Below are positions 52,075 to 61,056 of a DNA stretch of 64,000 bases, piece after piece. Position numbers and translations under genes: made by a program. Every line of letters begins with the position of its first letter. Within the stretch, counting starts at the first letter, position 1. A model generated the notes under the pieces. That model was given only the letters and a program-made list of their open reading frames with translations, made no database searches and was not told where the DNA came from. Source of the DNA: CAZNPL01 sp964574815 (GTDB lineage: Bacteria > Planctomycetota > Phycisphaerae > UBA1845). The stretch is taken from assembly GCA_964574815.1 (NCBI GenBank), contig CAZNPL010000015.1, positions 1-64,000 on the forward strand, given 5' to 3'.

Positions 52075-53123
52075 GTCGCCTGCTCGACGTCCGCGGCGTC
52101 GCGCGTGAGGAAGACCGACTGGTCGTAGCGCAGCATGACGACGCCGTCATCGAAGCCGGCCGGATCGATCTTGACGGCCCGCCCGAGGTGCTGGGCCATG
52201 AGCCAGAGCGGGTAGTCGGCCCCGGCGGCGATCCCGAGCGGGGCGCCGCCGCCGAGACGCGGGTTGATCTCGATGACTCGGATGTCGCCTTGCGACGTGA
52301 GGATGCATTGCACGGTGACGACGCCGCGGCAGCCCTTCAGAGCGCGGGCGACGCGCTTTCCCGTGGCCATGATGCGGCGGTTCTTGACCACGACGCCCTT
52401 GGAGACTTCGCCGCTTCGCACCTCCATGCGCCGCCGCGGGACGGCACAGCGGGGGACGCCATCCAGGCCGGTGTAGACGTCGAGGGTGTGCTCGATTCCC
52501 TCGACGAACTCCTGGACGATCGGCACGACCACGCGCCGTGCGAGTACGCGAAGGTCGTCCGCGTCGTCGATCTTGTAGTTGCCTTTGCCGGCGCTGCCGA
52601 AACGCGGTTTCATATAGTACGGAAAACGGTGCCGCTTTCTGCGGGCCGCAGCGTCGTACGACCAGGTGGCCGGTGTGTCGATTCCGGCGGCCTTGAGCGC
52701 CTTGTACGTCTCGAGCTTGTCGCTGCACGTGCGGATGACTTCGGGGGCGGAGATGACGGCCCGGCAGCCGACCTCGCGAAAGCGCGGCTCGGCCTCACTG
52801 AGCATCAGCAGTTCCGAATCGATCGTCGGAAAGAGCAGATCGATCCTCTCGTGCTTGACCACGGTGAGCAGCGCATCCATGTAGCCGTTGTCGGAGAGGC
52901 CCGGGACCAAGTGGCCGCGGTCAACGTGATGCATCGCCGGCGCCAGCCACGTCCGGTCCGTTCCGTGGACTTCGAGTTCCAGACCGAGCTTGGCGGCGGC
53001 CCGGCGGAAGGCGTCCATCAGTTCGATGCGCCTTCCGACGCAGGTAAACAGGATGCGCAAGGTTTTGCCGTGCGTCTCTTCTTTGGTGCGGTTTCTTGGC
53101 AAGGATTTCGATCGACGAGCCAT
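52071..53123 (-). CDS. ATP-grasp ligase
   Basis: A 350-residue carboxylate-amine ligase-type protein. From about residue 20 the sequence opens L-R-I-L-F-T-C-V-G-R-R-I-E-L, like carbamoyl-phosphate-synthase-type ATP-grasp proteins. The ATP lobe shows Y-Y-M-K-P-R-F-G-S-A-G-K-G, then Q-E-F-V-E-G-I-E-H-T-L-D-V, and the metal site V-I-E-I-N-P-R-L-G-G-G. The start is uncertain: ATG 53123 or ATG 53135; frames extending further upstream run into the divergent cinA. It forms a coupled pair with the HAD gene. Substrate is unknown. Confidence 0.8.
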   Translation of the reverse strand: MARRSKSLPRNRTKEETHGKTLRILFTCVGRRIELMDAFRRAAAKLGLELEVHGTDRTWLAPAMHHVDRGHLVPGLSDNGYMDALLTVVKHERIDLLFPTIDSELLMLSEAEPRFREVGCRAVISAPEVIRTCSDKLETYKALKAAGIDTPATWSYDAAARRKRHRFPYYMKPRFGSAGKGNYKIDDADDLRVLARRVVVPIVQEFVEGIEHTLDVYTGLDGVPRCAVPRRRMEVRSGEVSKGVVVKNRRIMATGKRVARALKGCRGVVTVQCILTSQGDIRVIEINPRLGGGAPLGIAAGADYPLWLMAQHLGRAVKIDPAGFDDGVVMLRYDQSVFLTRDAADVEQAT

Positions 53124-53289
53124 AGGCGTGGCCATCCTGAGTTTCACCGGCGTTTTCTCAACGCCGACGACCTCAGCACGAGGCGGAGATCGTTCGCGGA
53201 CTATATCGGTGGCTTGAGGGGTTATCCAGCATTGCATTGCGGCGGGCAGTACTTCCGAGAGATGGCTTGGCGTGCTATCGTGCTGCGAC

Positions 53290-54587
53290 ATGGACGCCGA
53301 GATCATCAGCGTGGGGACCGAACTAACCTGCGGAATTACCGTGGACACAAACGCGGCGTGGCTGGCGCAGCGAGTGTCCGCCCTGGCGTGAATGTGGTGC
53401 GGCACGTGACCGTGGCCGACGATGTCGGTGCGATCGCCGAGTCAATTCGGGCCGCTTTCGACCGGCGCGACCTCCTCCTGATCAACGGCGGACTGGGTCC
53501 CACCCCTGACGATCTAACGCGGGACGCCCTCGCCGAAGCCCTCGGCAGGCCGTTGATGGAGGACGCCGATTCGTTACGCCGCATCCGGTCTCTTTTCGCG
53601 CAGTGGCAGCGTCCCATGCCGGCTGCCAACGCGCGCCAAGCCTGGCTTCCCGAAGGCACCCAGGCGCTCGAGAACACGTGCGGCACTGCTCCCGGTATCC
53701 GGGCCGAGTTGGGGTCGACCCAGATTTTTGCCATGCCAGGCGTCCCGAACGAGATGATGGCGATGTTCGAGCGCTCGGTTGAGCCGACCGTGGCCACCTC
53801 CGGGGCCGGGGCGATTGTCACTCACACGCTCAACTGTTTCGGGGCCAGTGAGGCCAACATCGCGGGTCAGATCGAGGACCTGATGCGGGTCGGCCGCAAG
53901 CCGACGGTGGGGATCACCGCCTGCGAGGGGGTCATCGGCGTCCGGGTGTTTGCACGCGGCGATGATGCCGCGGCGGCTCGGGCCGCTGCCGACATCGATG
54001 CGGCCGAGGTTCGCCGCCGGCTCGGCCCACTGGTCTTTGGTGAGCAGGAGCAGACCCTTCAGGAGGCCGTGGCCGCCCTGCTGTTCGAGACAGGGCGAAC
54101 GGTGTCGGTGGCCGAGTCGTGCACCGGAGGGTTGCTGGCCAAGCGGCTCACCGATGTGCCGGGCAGTAGCGACTACTTCCTCGGCGGTCTGGTGACCTAT
54201 GCCAACGAGGCCAAGGTCGCACAGCTCGGCGTCGGGCCGGAGTTGATCGAACGCCACGGGGCGGTTTCCGAGGAAGTGGCCCATGCGATGGCCGACGGTT
54301 GTCGAATTCGCTTCGAGACGGACTACGCCTTATCCGTGACCGGCATTGCGGGGCCGGGGGGCGGCACTCCCGATAAGCCCGTCGGACTGGTGTACATCGG
54401 CCTGGCCGAGGCCGGTCGATGCAACGTGGAGCGACGATTGATCGGCGAGCATCTTGATCGCGCGTCAATCCGCGATCGCACCTGCAAGGTGGCACTCAAT
54501 TTGCTGCGTCGTCGCCTTATGAAAACCGGGGGCAGGAGCTCCGCGGCCAGAGGTGATCCGGCGCGGGAGCTGCCGGCTGCGGAGTAG
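53290..54587 (+). pseudogene. cinA: CinA/nicotinamide-nucleotide amidase, frameshifted
   Basis: ATG 53290 begins M-D-A-E-I-I-S-V-G-T-E-L-T-C-G, the CinA N-terminal domain, but this frame ends at TGA 53389-53391 after V-S-A-L-A. The next frame continues G-V-N-V-V-R-H-V-T-V-A-D-D at once, so one G seems missing in CCTGGCGTG, where CCTGGGCGTG would restore the frame. The rest is intact: G-G-L-G-P-T-P-D-D-L-T-R-D, M-P-G-V-P-N-E-M, and the C-terminal amidase domain V-A-E-S-C-T-G-G with S-V-T-G-I-A-G-P-G-G. If repaired, the length is about 432 residues. It may be a real inactivation or a sequence error. A longer in-frame opening further upstream is antisense to the ATP-grasp gene. Confidence 0.85.
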
Positions 54588-54803
54588 GCGATGTAGACCG
54601 GGGGACGGGCGGTGATCGACCGGCTGTTACGGAAGACTGACGGTGCCGCCGGATATTGAAAGTGATTTGTTGCAAAATAGAATCCCGAGGCGTCGGGGGC
54701 AAACTGGTGACGCTGAGGCCGGGTTGGGGTAGGATCTCGCGTTCCTGTACCATCCTGGAGGAGGCACAAAGGACGAACCGCATCCATCGGCGGCGAATTG
54801 ACC

Positions 54804-55430
54804 ATGCGTGACTACTTCCGGAACCTCTACCTGACGTTCAAGACCATTTTGATCGGGATGCGCATCACCTTGAAGTACTGCTTCGCGCGTACGGTGACGC
54901 TGCAATATCCTGACCGGGCGCCGGCATTACAGCCTCGTTATCGGGGGTTTCACTACTTCGAGATCGAGAAGTGCATCGCGTGCGACATGTGCGCGAAGGC
55001 CTGTCCGGTGGACTGCATTTACATCGAGAAGACCGGGGCACGCAAGATCGACAAGGAGAGCGGGGTGGCCAAGGGCGGGGCGATGACGCGCTACGCGATC
55101 GACTACTCGAAGTGCATGTTTTGTGCGTTGTGCGTCGATCCGTGCCCGACCGACTGCATTCATATGGGAAACCTCCACGACATGTCGGGGTACTCCCGCG
55201 ACAGCATGATCGTGGAGTTTACCGAGCTGGCCAAGGAGGGTCTTCAGACGCCGCAACCCTTGTGGATGCAGAAGGAGAAGCTGCCGCAATGGGCCTCCGA
55301 CACGAAGCAGCATTGGATTGAACGGGGCGAGCCGGTACGTGCGGAAATGCTGAAGGCGATGGAGGAGCAGGAGGTACCCAAAAAGAAGGCGGCCGCCAAG
55401 AAGAAGGAGGAGGTCAGCGCGAGCGAGTAG
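54804..55430 (+). CDS. nuoI: NADH-quinone oxidoreductase subunit I
   Basis: A 208-residue subunit of complex I that carries two [4Fe-4S] clusters in the peripheral arm. C57, C60, C63, C67 and C104, C107, C110, C114 fit C-x-x-C-x-x-C-x-x-x-C-P twice. Start is ATG 54804, two codons after a TTG; the ribosome-binding site is poor. The C-terminal tail (K-K-K-A-A-A-K-K-K-E-E) is an unusual Lys/Ala extension. It is the first gene of the operon here, ahead of nuoA, instead of its usual place between nuoH and nuoJ. Confidence 0.93.
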   Translation: MRDYFRNLYLTFKTILIGMRITLKYCFARTVTLQYPDRAPALQPRYRGFHYFEIEKCIACDMCAKACPVDCIYIEKTGARKIDKESGVAKGGAMTRYAIDYSKCMFCALCVDPCPTDCIHMGNLHDMSGYSRDSMIVEFTELAKEGLQTPQPLWMQKEKLPQWASDTKQHWIERGEPVRAEMLKAMEEQEVPKKKAAAKKKEEVSASE

Positions 55431-55433
55431 GTT

Positions 55434-55466
55434 GCCACTGCTCCGCCGCTGCTCAAGAGCAGTGGC
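55434..55466 (+). other. Hairpin between nuoI and nuoA
   Basis: GCCACTGCTC and GAGCAGTGGC form a perfect 10-bp stem around a 13-base loop, four bases after the nuoI stop. It lacks a T-run, so it is more likely an RNA-processing or attenuation hairpin, or a repeat, than a terminator. It resembles the terminator hairpin near 16005. Confidence 0.55.
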
Positions 55467-55531
55467 ACGCTCTCGACGAGCAGTGGTGCTCTCGGAGGCG
55501 TGGAGCTAGAGGTCACTTGAGGTAAAGTGCG

Positions 55532-56035
55532 ATGGACTGCCTGTTAACGACCGCGATGTTGGGGCAGGGAGGACTGCCGATCCGGGGTGATACCAGCGTC
55601 GAACTGGTGTGGGGCATGCTGCTGTTCATTGGGGCCGGTTTCGCGATGGTGTTCGGTGGGCTCGTCGTGGGTGCGCTTCTTCGTCCCAAGATTCCGCATC
55701 CGGAGAAGGCGGCGGCTTACGAGTGCGGCGAGCCCGTCATCGGGCAGGGATGGGTCCAGTTTGACCTGCGCTTTTACGTGGTGGCGTTGGTGTTCATCGT
55801 TTTTGACGTCGAGATCGCGTTGTTCTGGCCTTGGGCGGTCGTGTTCGGGGCCGCCGAGCCGGGGAGCATGCTCAAGCTGATCGCGTTCTTCGACATGTTG
55901 TTCTTCTTCGGCGTGGTGGTGGTCGGGTTCCTGTACCTGTGGCGGTTCGGATACCTCGAATGGGTCCGTTCGGTCACGGCGCACCGTCCGCCGTCGCGCT
56001 TGGAGAAGTTGGCCGGGCCGGAGCCACAATCATGA
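55532..56035 (+). CDS. nuoA: NADH-quinone oxidoreductase subunit A
   Basis: A 167-residue membrane subunit of complex I. Three membrane helices are visible at about 27-50, 81-105 and 112-137, with the conserved Y-E-C-G-E-P and F-D-V-E-I-A-L-F-W-P-W. ATG 55532 has GAGG nine bases upstream. The N-terminus is about 20 residues longer than in many species. Its stop overlaps the nuoB start (ATGA), so translation is coupled. Confidence 0.95.
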   Translation: MDCLLTTAMLGQGGLPIRGDTSVELVWGMLLFIGAGFAMVFGGLVVGALLRPKIPHPEKAAAYECGEPVIGQGWVQFDLRFYVVALVFIVFDVEIALFWPWAVVFGAAEPGSMLKLIAFFDMLFFFGVVVVGFLYLWRFGYLEWVRSVTAHRPPSRLEKLAGPEPQS

Positions 56036-56562
56036 GTTGGATTGAGAATCGATTTGAAGAGGGTTTGATCGTCACGTCGCTCGACTGGGCGATCAACTGG
56101 GCGCGAACCAGCAGCATCTGGCCGATGACGTTCGGCTTGGCTTGCTGTGCCATCGAGATGATGGCCGTGGGGGCGTCGCGGTTCGATATTGACCGTTTCG
56201 GGGCCGGGGCCTTTCGTGCCACGCCGCGGCAGTGCGACCTGATGATCGTCGCCGGCACGGTGACGTACAAGATGGCGAGCCGTCTCAAGCGGCTTTACAA
56301 CCAAATGGCCGATCCGAAGTACGTGATGGCGATGGGGGCATGCACGGTCGGCGGTGGCCCTTACTTCAAGCACGGCTATCACGTCGTGAAGGGCGTGGAC
56401 CTGGTGGTTCCGGTGGACGTTTACGTGCCGGGGTGCCCGCCGAGGCCCGAATCGCTGATGGAAGGGCTGATGCGGCTTCAGGACAAGATCAAGAGTCAGA
56501 CCCGGGCGAAGGACCGGTTCGCCAAGGTACGCAAGGAGCAGGCGCCGGCGCTGGCCGTTTGA
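56032..56562 (+). CDS. nuoB: NADH-quinone oxidoreductase subunit B
   Basis: A 176-residue peripheral-arm subunit holding the terminal N2 [4Fe-4S] cluster, which passes electrons to quinone. The ligands C38, C39 (L-A-C-C-A), C104 (G-A-C-T) and C135 (P-G-C-P-P-R-P-E) are present, and G-A-G-A-F-R-A-T-P-R-Q-C-D-L is conserved. The start overlaps nuoA by four bases. Length is near normal. Confidence 0.96.
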   Translation: MSWIENRFEEGLIVTSLDWAINWARTSSIWPMTFGLACCAIEMMAVGASRFDIDRFGAGAFRATPRQCDLMIVAGTVTYKMASRLKRLYNQMADPKYVMAMGACTVGGGPYFKHGYHVVKGVDLVVPVDVYVPGCPPRPESLMEGLMRLQDKIKSQTRAKDRFAKVRKEQAPALAV

Positions 56563-56631
56563 TGGGCGTGACCAGGTATTCGTGAGGTCCGCGTGGTTAC
56601 CGCCGAGCGGAGTTGAGGCGTGAGGAATGGA

Positions 56632-57168
56632 ATGACCCCGGAAGAGATCGGCGACATTCTTCAGGAGCAGTTCAAAGAGGCGGTCACCGACGCGGTGATG
56701 GAGGCGAACCGCCCCTATGTGGTCGTCGAGGCGTCGCGTTGGCCCGAGGTGGCGAAGTTTCTCCGTGACGATTCACGGCTGCAGTTCAACATGCTGCAGT
56801 GTGTGACGGCGATCGACGTGCTCGAGGACAACAAACTGGCTGCTGTCTACGATTTCTTCTCGTTCCCGGTGGTCGGTCCGGACCGGCCCTGCCCAATGCT
56901 TCGGCATCATTTTGCTGTTCGGGTCGAGGTGGATCGCGACAATCCGCATATACCTACCGTGGCGCACATTTGGCCGACGGCCGATTGGCAGGAGCGCGAG
57001 GCATACGACATGATGGGGATTGTCTTCGACGGTCATCCCAATCTGGAGCGCATCTTGCTGCCGGATGATTGGGTGGGATACCCGCTGCGGAAGGACTACG
57101 AATTCCCGCTGGAGTACCACGGAATCCCGGCCACCACGGAGTATGAACTGACCAATCCAAGGCATTGA
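56632..57168 (+). CDS. nuoC: NADH-quinone oxidoreductase subunit C
   Basis: A 178-residue peripheral subunit. ATG 56632 has GAGG close upstream; a GTG at 56620 is an alternative. Landmarks are L-Q-C-V-T-A-I-D, then V-A-H-I-W-P-T-A-D-W-Q-E-R-E-A-Y-D-M-M-G-I and L-P-D-D-W-V-G-Y-P-L-R-K-D-Y, the usual end of NuoC. The histidine cluster L-R-H-H-F-A-V is also seen. Its stop overlaps the nuoD start by one base; C and D are separate genes here. Confidence 0.94.
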   Translation: MTPEEIGDILQEQFKEAVTDAVMEANRPYVVVEASRWPEVAKFLRDDSRLQFNMLQCVTAIDVLEDNKLAAVYDFFSFPVVGPDRPCPMLRHHFAVRVEVDRDNPHIPTVAHIWPTADWQEREAYDMMGIVFDGHPNLERILLPDDWVGYPLRKDYEFPLEYHGIPATTEYELTNPRH

Positions 57169-58379
57169 TGACAAACATGGCTGAAACGGTGATTCAAACG
57201 CAGCCGGATGTCCTGATGGACCTGGACAAGGCCGAGCAGGGCGATCTTCGAACCGAAGAAATGCTGGTGAACATGGGGCCTCAGCACCCGGCCACCCACG
57301 GCGTTCTTCGGGTCGTGCTTCGAACGGACGGGGAGATGATCATGGAGGCGGTGCCGCACATCGGCTACCTTCACCGCTGCGCCGAGAAGATCGGCGAGAG
57401 CCTCGCTCCGTACCAGTTCATTCCTTACACCGACCGGATGGACTACCTGGCCGGCATGAACAACAACCAGGCGTACGCCTTCGCCGTGGAGACGCTGTGC
57501 GGCATCGAGGTGCCCGAGCGGGCGAAGTACATCCGCGTGATCATGGCCGAACTGAACAGGATCGCGTCGCACCTGGTGTCGTTCGGCTGCTACGGGATGG
57601 ACATGGGGGCGTTCACACCGTTCTTGTACGCCTTTCGCGAACGGGAGATGATCCTGGACCTTTTCGAGGCCGCCTGCGGCGCCCGTTTGACCTACAGCTA
57701 TATCACCGTCGGCGGCGTGCACGAAGACCTGCCGGAAGGGTTCATGGATAAGCTGACCGAGTTCCTCGACTACTTCGAGCCGAAGATCGAGGAGTATAAC
57801 CAACTGCTGAGCTACAATCACATCTTCGTGAACCGCACGGCGAATGTCGGTGTAATCAGCGCCGAGGACGCTGTTGCCTGGGGTCTGACGGGGCCGTGCC
57901 TGCGCGCCAGCGGCGTTCACTGGGACCTGCGCAAGAGCCGCCCGTACGACGGATACGAACGGTTTGATTTCGAGGTTCCGGTCGGCCTTCGGGGTGGATC
58001 GAACGGGACCCCACATCCCGTGGTGGTGGGCGACAGTTGGAATCGTTACTTCGTGCGGATGCTCGAGATGGAGCAGTCCTGCCGGATCCTGCGGCAGGCG
58101 ATGGACCAGATACCCGACGAGGGGCCTCACGAGGCGCCCAAGCTGAAGAACCTGAAGGTGCCCGCGAGCGAAACGTACGCGGAGATCGAGAACCCGCGCG
58201 GACAGCTTGGATTCTACGTACAGGGCGACGGGTCGGCGATCCCGTCGCGGGTCAAAGCGCGAGGTCCCAGCTTCTGCAATATTTCGATCATGAATCACGT
58301 GGGTCGAGGCTGCCTGCTGGCGGACATCCCGGCGATCATCGGCAGCATCGACATCGTGATGGGCGAGGTGGATCGGTAG
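57168..58379 (+). CDS. nuoD: NADH-quinone oxidoreductase subunit D
   Basis: A 403-residue peripheral subunit that forms the quinone site with NuoB. Landmarks are N-M-G-P-Q-H-P-A-T-H-G-V-L near the start, H-R-C-A-E-K, N-R-I-A-S-H-L, and the C-terminal S-I-D-I-V-M-G-E-V-D-R. ATG 57168 overlaps the nuoC stop (TGATG); ATG 57177 is another possible start. A gap of 93 bases without a terminator follows before nuoH. Confidence 0.96.
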   Translation: MTNMAETVIQTQPDVLMDLDKAEQGDLRTEEMLVNMGPQHPATHGVLRVVLRTDGEMIMEAVPHIGYLHRCAEKIGESLAPYQFIPYTDRMDYLAGMNNNQAYAFAVETLCGIEVPERAKYIRVIMAELNRIASHLVSFGCYGMDMGAFTPFLYAFREREMILDLFEAACGARLTYSYITVGGVHEDLPEGFMDKLTEFLDYFEPKIEEYNQLLSYNHIFVNRTANVGVISAEDAVAWGLTGPCLRASGVHWDLRKSRPYDGYERFDFEVPVGLRGGSNGTPHPVVVGDSWNRYFVRMLEMEQSCRILRQAMDQIPDEGPHEAPKLKNLKVPASETYAEIENPRGQLGFYVQGDGSAIPSRVKARGPSFCNISIMNHVGRGCLLADIPAIIGSIDIVMGEVDR

Positions 58380-58472
58380 CAGGAAGCTCCCCGGTTACTT
58401 TACCGGCCGGGAAGACGCGATAGAATCCTCACTCCTTGTTGCGTTGGCAGTGTTGGCGCGGAGACGTACCCC

Positions 58473-60008
58473 ATGGCCGATACGTCGGCACCCTGGCGGT
58501 CGAAGAGGCAGGTCGAGTACCGGGGCCTGTCCGCTCTGATCGTCCGGCTTGCCAGAGCGATCTACAATTTCTTTGGACCGATTGTCCGGCGCATTCCGGG
58601 CTTCATCCTCCTGGCGGCGGTCGTCGCCACCATTCTGCTGGTCTGGGTTCTCTACCTGACTTACGAATTCGTGGACAGCTCCTTGATCGGCGTGCCCACC
58701 GACCTTGCCGATCAGACCGGGCTGTTCGGCGGTCCGCTGAGCCTTTCGGAAACGGCGGCCGGGCTGCGAGAGGTCGGCGTGCCGTTGGCCGGATTGTTCG
58801 CCTACGTGTTCTACCCCTTTCAATACGAGATGATCCGCGATCTGATCGGGGTGGCCGCAATCGTCGGCTTCATTTCGCTCGTGGCGGTGTACTCGATCTG
58901 GTGGGAGCGGAAGGTGGCCGGTCACATGCAGTCGCGCGTGGGGCCGATGCGGGTGGGCGGCTGGCACGGTTGGGCGCAGAGTCCGGCGGACGGATTGAAA
59001 CTCGTCTGCAAGGAGGATCTGATTCCGGCCGCTGCGGACAGGCCGTTGTTTCGGCTGGCCCCCTATCTGGCGTTTATTCCGGCGGTCCTGGCCTTTCTGG
59101 CGCTGCCTTTCGGGACTTACTGGGTCTTCCGCGAGTTGGACGTCGCGCTGATCGTCATTCTGGCGATGCTGGGCGTGGAGGTGATGGGCGTGATCATCGC
59201 CGGGTGGGCGAGCCACAACAAGTGGAGCGTCTTCGGGGCGATGCGTGAGGCCTGCCAGATCGTCTCGTACGAGATTCCGATGGGGCTGGCGCTGCTGATT
59301 CCGATTATTTCGGCCGGGACGCTGAGCCTGACAACGATCGGGGAGATGCAGTCGGGCGGATGGCACACCTGGCTGATGTTCCGGAACCCGTTCACTTTCC
59401 TGGGCGCGGTGGCGTATTACATAGCCGCGCTGGCGAGCTGCAAGCGGGCGCCGTTCGATCTGCCCGAGTCCGAAAGCGAGCTGGTGGCCGGCTTCCACAC
59501 TGAGTATTCCGGCTATCGCTGGGCGATTTTCTTCTTCGCCGAGTACGCGGGGATGTTCGCCGTCAGCGCCTTGTGCGTAATCCTGTTCCTGGGCGCGTGG
59601 CACTCGCCGCTGCCGGCGTCATGGGCGGCGGTCTTCGGCGATTCGCTGCCGGCCAAGGCGCTCGAGGGCGCGGTGTTCTCCGGGCCGCTGTGGTTCATTC
59701 TGAAGGCGATGTCGCTGGTCTACGTACAGATGTGGCTTCGGTGGACGCTGCCGCGCGTCCGCATCGATCAGGTGCTGTACGCATGCGTGCAGGTGATGCT
59801 GCCTCTGGTGATGCTGCTGTTGCTGGGGCACACGGTATACGAGTTGCTGGTGCCGGTCGGTGGTGTGCTGTACACCACATTGAACATCATTCTGTCGATC
59901 ATCGGCGCGGTGATCGTGCTGGCGGCACTGAGCGTCGTGGTGTACGGTTTCTGGAACAGGCGGCGGCTGGTGGGCTACCTCGGGGTAGACCTGTTGCCCG
60001 GCGCCTAG
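58473..60008 (+). CDS. nuoH: NADH-quinone oxidoreductase subunit H, N-terminally extended
   Basis: A 511-residue membrane subunit that joins the peripheral arm to the membrane arm. The NuoH core starts near residue 145 with E-R-K-V-A-G-H-M-Q-S-R-V-G-P, and includes A-D-G-L-K-L, R-A-P-F-D-L-P-E-S-E-S-E-L-V-A-G-F-H-T-E-Y-S-G and about eight helices. Ahead of the first core helix lie about 110 extra residues with a further membrane helix at about 43-67, giving a total well above the usual 330-430. Start is ATG 58473. Confidence 0.95.
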   Translation: MADTSAPWRSKRQVEYRGLSALIVRLARAIYNFFGPIVRRIPGFILLAAVVATILLVWVLYLTYEFVDSSLIGVPTDLADQTGLFGGPLSLSETAAGLREVGVPLAGLFAYVFYPFQYEMIRDLIGVAAIVGFISLVAVYSIWWERKVAGHMQSRVGPMRVGGWHGWAQSPADGLKLVCKEDLIPAAADRPLFRLAPYLAFIPAVLAFLALPFGTYWVFRELDVALIVILAMLGVEVMGVIIAGWASHNKWSVFGAMREACQIVSYEIPMGLALLIPIISAGTLSLTTIGEMQSGGWHTWLMFRNPFTFLGAVAYYIAALASCKRAPFDLPESESELVAGFHTEYSGYRWAIFFFAEYAGMFAVSALCVILFLGAWHSPLPASWAAVFGDSLPAKALEGAVFSGPLWFILKAMSLVYVQMWLRWTLPRVRIDQVLYACVQVMLPLVMLLLLGHTVYELLVPVGGVLYTTLNIILSIIGAVIVLAALSVVVYGFWNRRRLVGYLGVDLLPGA

Positions 60009-60037
60009 CACCACCCGCAGGAGGAGGCATTAACATC

Positions 60038-60676
60038 ATGTCGGTCCGACACCCCCGGATCGTTCTGTCCATTTTGGCCGTGGCACTGTGTTGTGCGACG
60101 GCGGTCGGGCAGGACGCGCCGGCAGCGGATCCCACACCGCGGTTTGACGGCGTTCCCGATGCCGGGTCCGGGGGCATCTACGAGGCCATTTTGTTCTACC
60201 TGTTCGGCGGCGGTGTGCTGATCTGTGCGTTGGGCGTTTGCATCAGCCGCAGCGTCGTCCGCATGGCCACCTTTCTCTTCGGGGCGCTGGGCGGCGTGGC
60301 CATTCTGTATTTCCTGCTGGGCGCGACGTTCGTGGGCGCCATCCAACTGATTGTCTACGTCGGCGGCACGCTGATCCTGCTCGTGTTCGGCGTGATGTTG
60401 ACCAGCAAGTCGCCGTGGGTGCGGTTTGAAGTTCGCGGGACTGAAGTGGTGGCCGCGGCGGTCATCTCGATCATTCTGTTCGCTGGACTGGCCGGGACGT
60501 TGCTCAGCGCCGATTGGGCGGCCGATGTCAGGCCCGCCGAGGGGGCGCCGGTGATCGCCATCGGCAAGGAGTTACTGACGACCTACCTGGTCCCGTTCGA
60601 GGTGGCCAGCGTGGTGCTGCTGATCGTGATGATCGGGGCGGCGTACATGGTGCGGCAGGAAGGCGCCAAGAGGTAG
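60038..60676 (+). CDS. nuoJ: NADH-quinone oxidoreductase subunit J with signal-peptide-like N-terminus
   Basis: A 212-residue membrane subunit. ATG 60038 has GGAGGAGG ten bases upstream. Residues 1-24 look like a signal peptide (I-V-L-S-I-L-A-V-A-L-C-C-A-T-A-V-G-Q), followed by a polar Pro/Ala linker before the NuoJ core from about 46. The core shows F-L-L-G-A-T-F-V-G-A-I-Q-L-I-V-Y-V-G-G, the conserved helix 3 of NuoJ with its pi-bulge tyrosine. Five helices follow. The extra N-terminal export signal is unusual for this subunit. Confidence 0.93.
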   Translation: MSVRHPRIVLSILAVALCCATAVGQDAPAADPTPRFDGVPDAGSGGIYEAILFYLFGGGVLICALGVCISRSVVRMATFLFGALGGVAILYFLLGATFVGAIQLIVYVGGTLILLVFGVMLTSKSPWVRFEVRGTEVVAAAVISIILFAGLAGTLLSADWAADVRPAEGAPVIAIGKELLTTYLVPFEVASVVLLIVMIGAAYMVRQEGAKR

Positions 60677-60692
60677 AAGGAGGTTGGGGACG

Positions 60693-61016
60693 TTGGGAAG
60701 TTCACTGACGATCGGATTGGGACATTACCTGGTGCTCGGGGCGGCGGTGTTCTGCTGCGGGTTGTTCGTGATGATGACCAAGCGGAACGCCATCGGCATC
60801 CTGATCGGCGTCGAGCTGCTTCTCAACGGCGTGAATATCAACTTCATCGCTTTTGACCGGTATCGTCTGTTTGAAAACATCGACGGCGTGATCACGGCGT
60901 TGTTCGTGATCGTGCTGGCCGCGGCGGAGGCGGCGATCGCGGTGGCAATCTGCGTGAATCTGTACAAGAACCTGAACACGATCGATGTGGATCGTGGCGA
61001 CGCGTTGCACGGGTAG
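60693..61016 (+). CDS. nuoK: NADH-quinone oxidoreductase subunit K
   Basis: A 107-residue membrane subunit with three helices. The conserved G-I-L-I-G-V-E-L-L-L-N-G-V-N-I-N-F contains the key membrane glutamate, and a second acidic site lies in A-A-E-A-A-I-A-V-A-I. TTG 60693 is the likely start because GAAGGAGG lies nine bases upstream; a TTG at 60684 touches that site. It starts 16 bases after nuoJ. Confidence 0.94.
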   Translation: MGSSLTIGLGHYLVLGAAVFCCGLFVMMTKRNAIGILIGVELLLNGVNINFIAFDRYRLFENIDGVITALFVIVLAAAEAAIAVAICVNLYKNLNTIDVDRGDALHG

Positions 61017-61056
61017 TCGAGCGGTCGGCGCGGACCGGCTCGGCGTGACAGCGTGA

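Noticed and set aside
52062..53290. Very long plus-strand open frame running into cinA
   Set aside because: It is antisense to the ATP-grasp gene and has no domain signal; the frame joins cinA only because of the frameshift.
53389..53391. TGA in cinA as a second selenocysteine codon
   Set aside because: Reading through gives no CinA-like sequence; the adjacent frame continues the protein exactly, so it is a frameshift.
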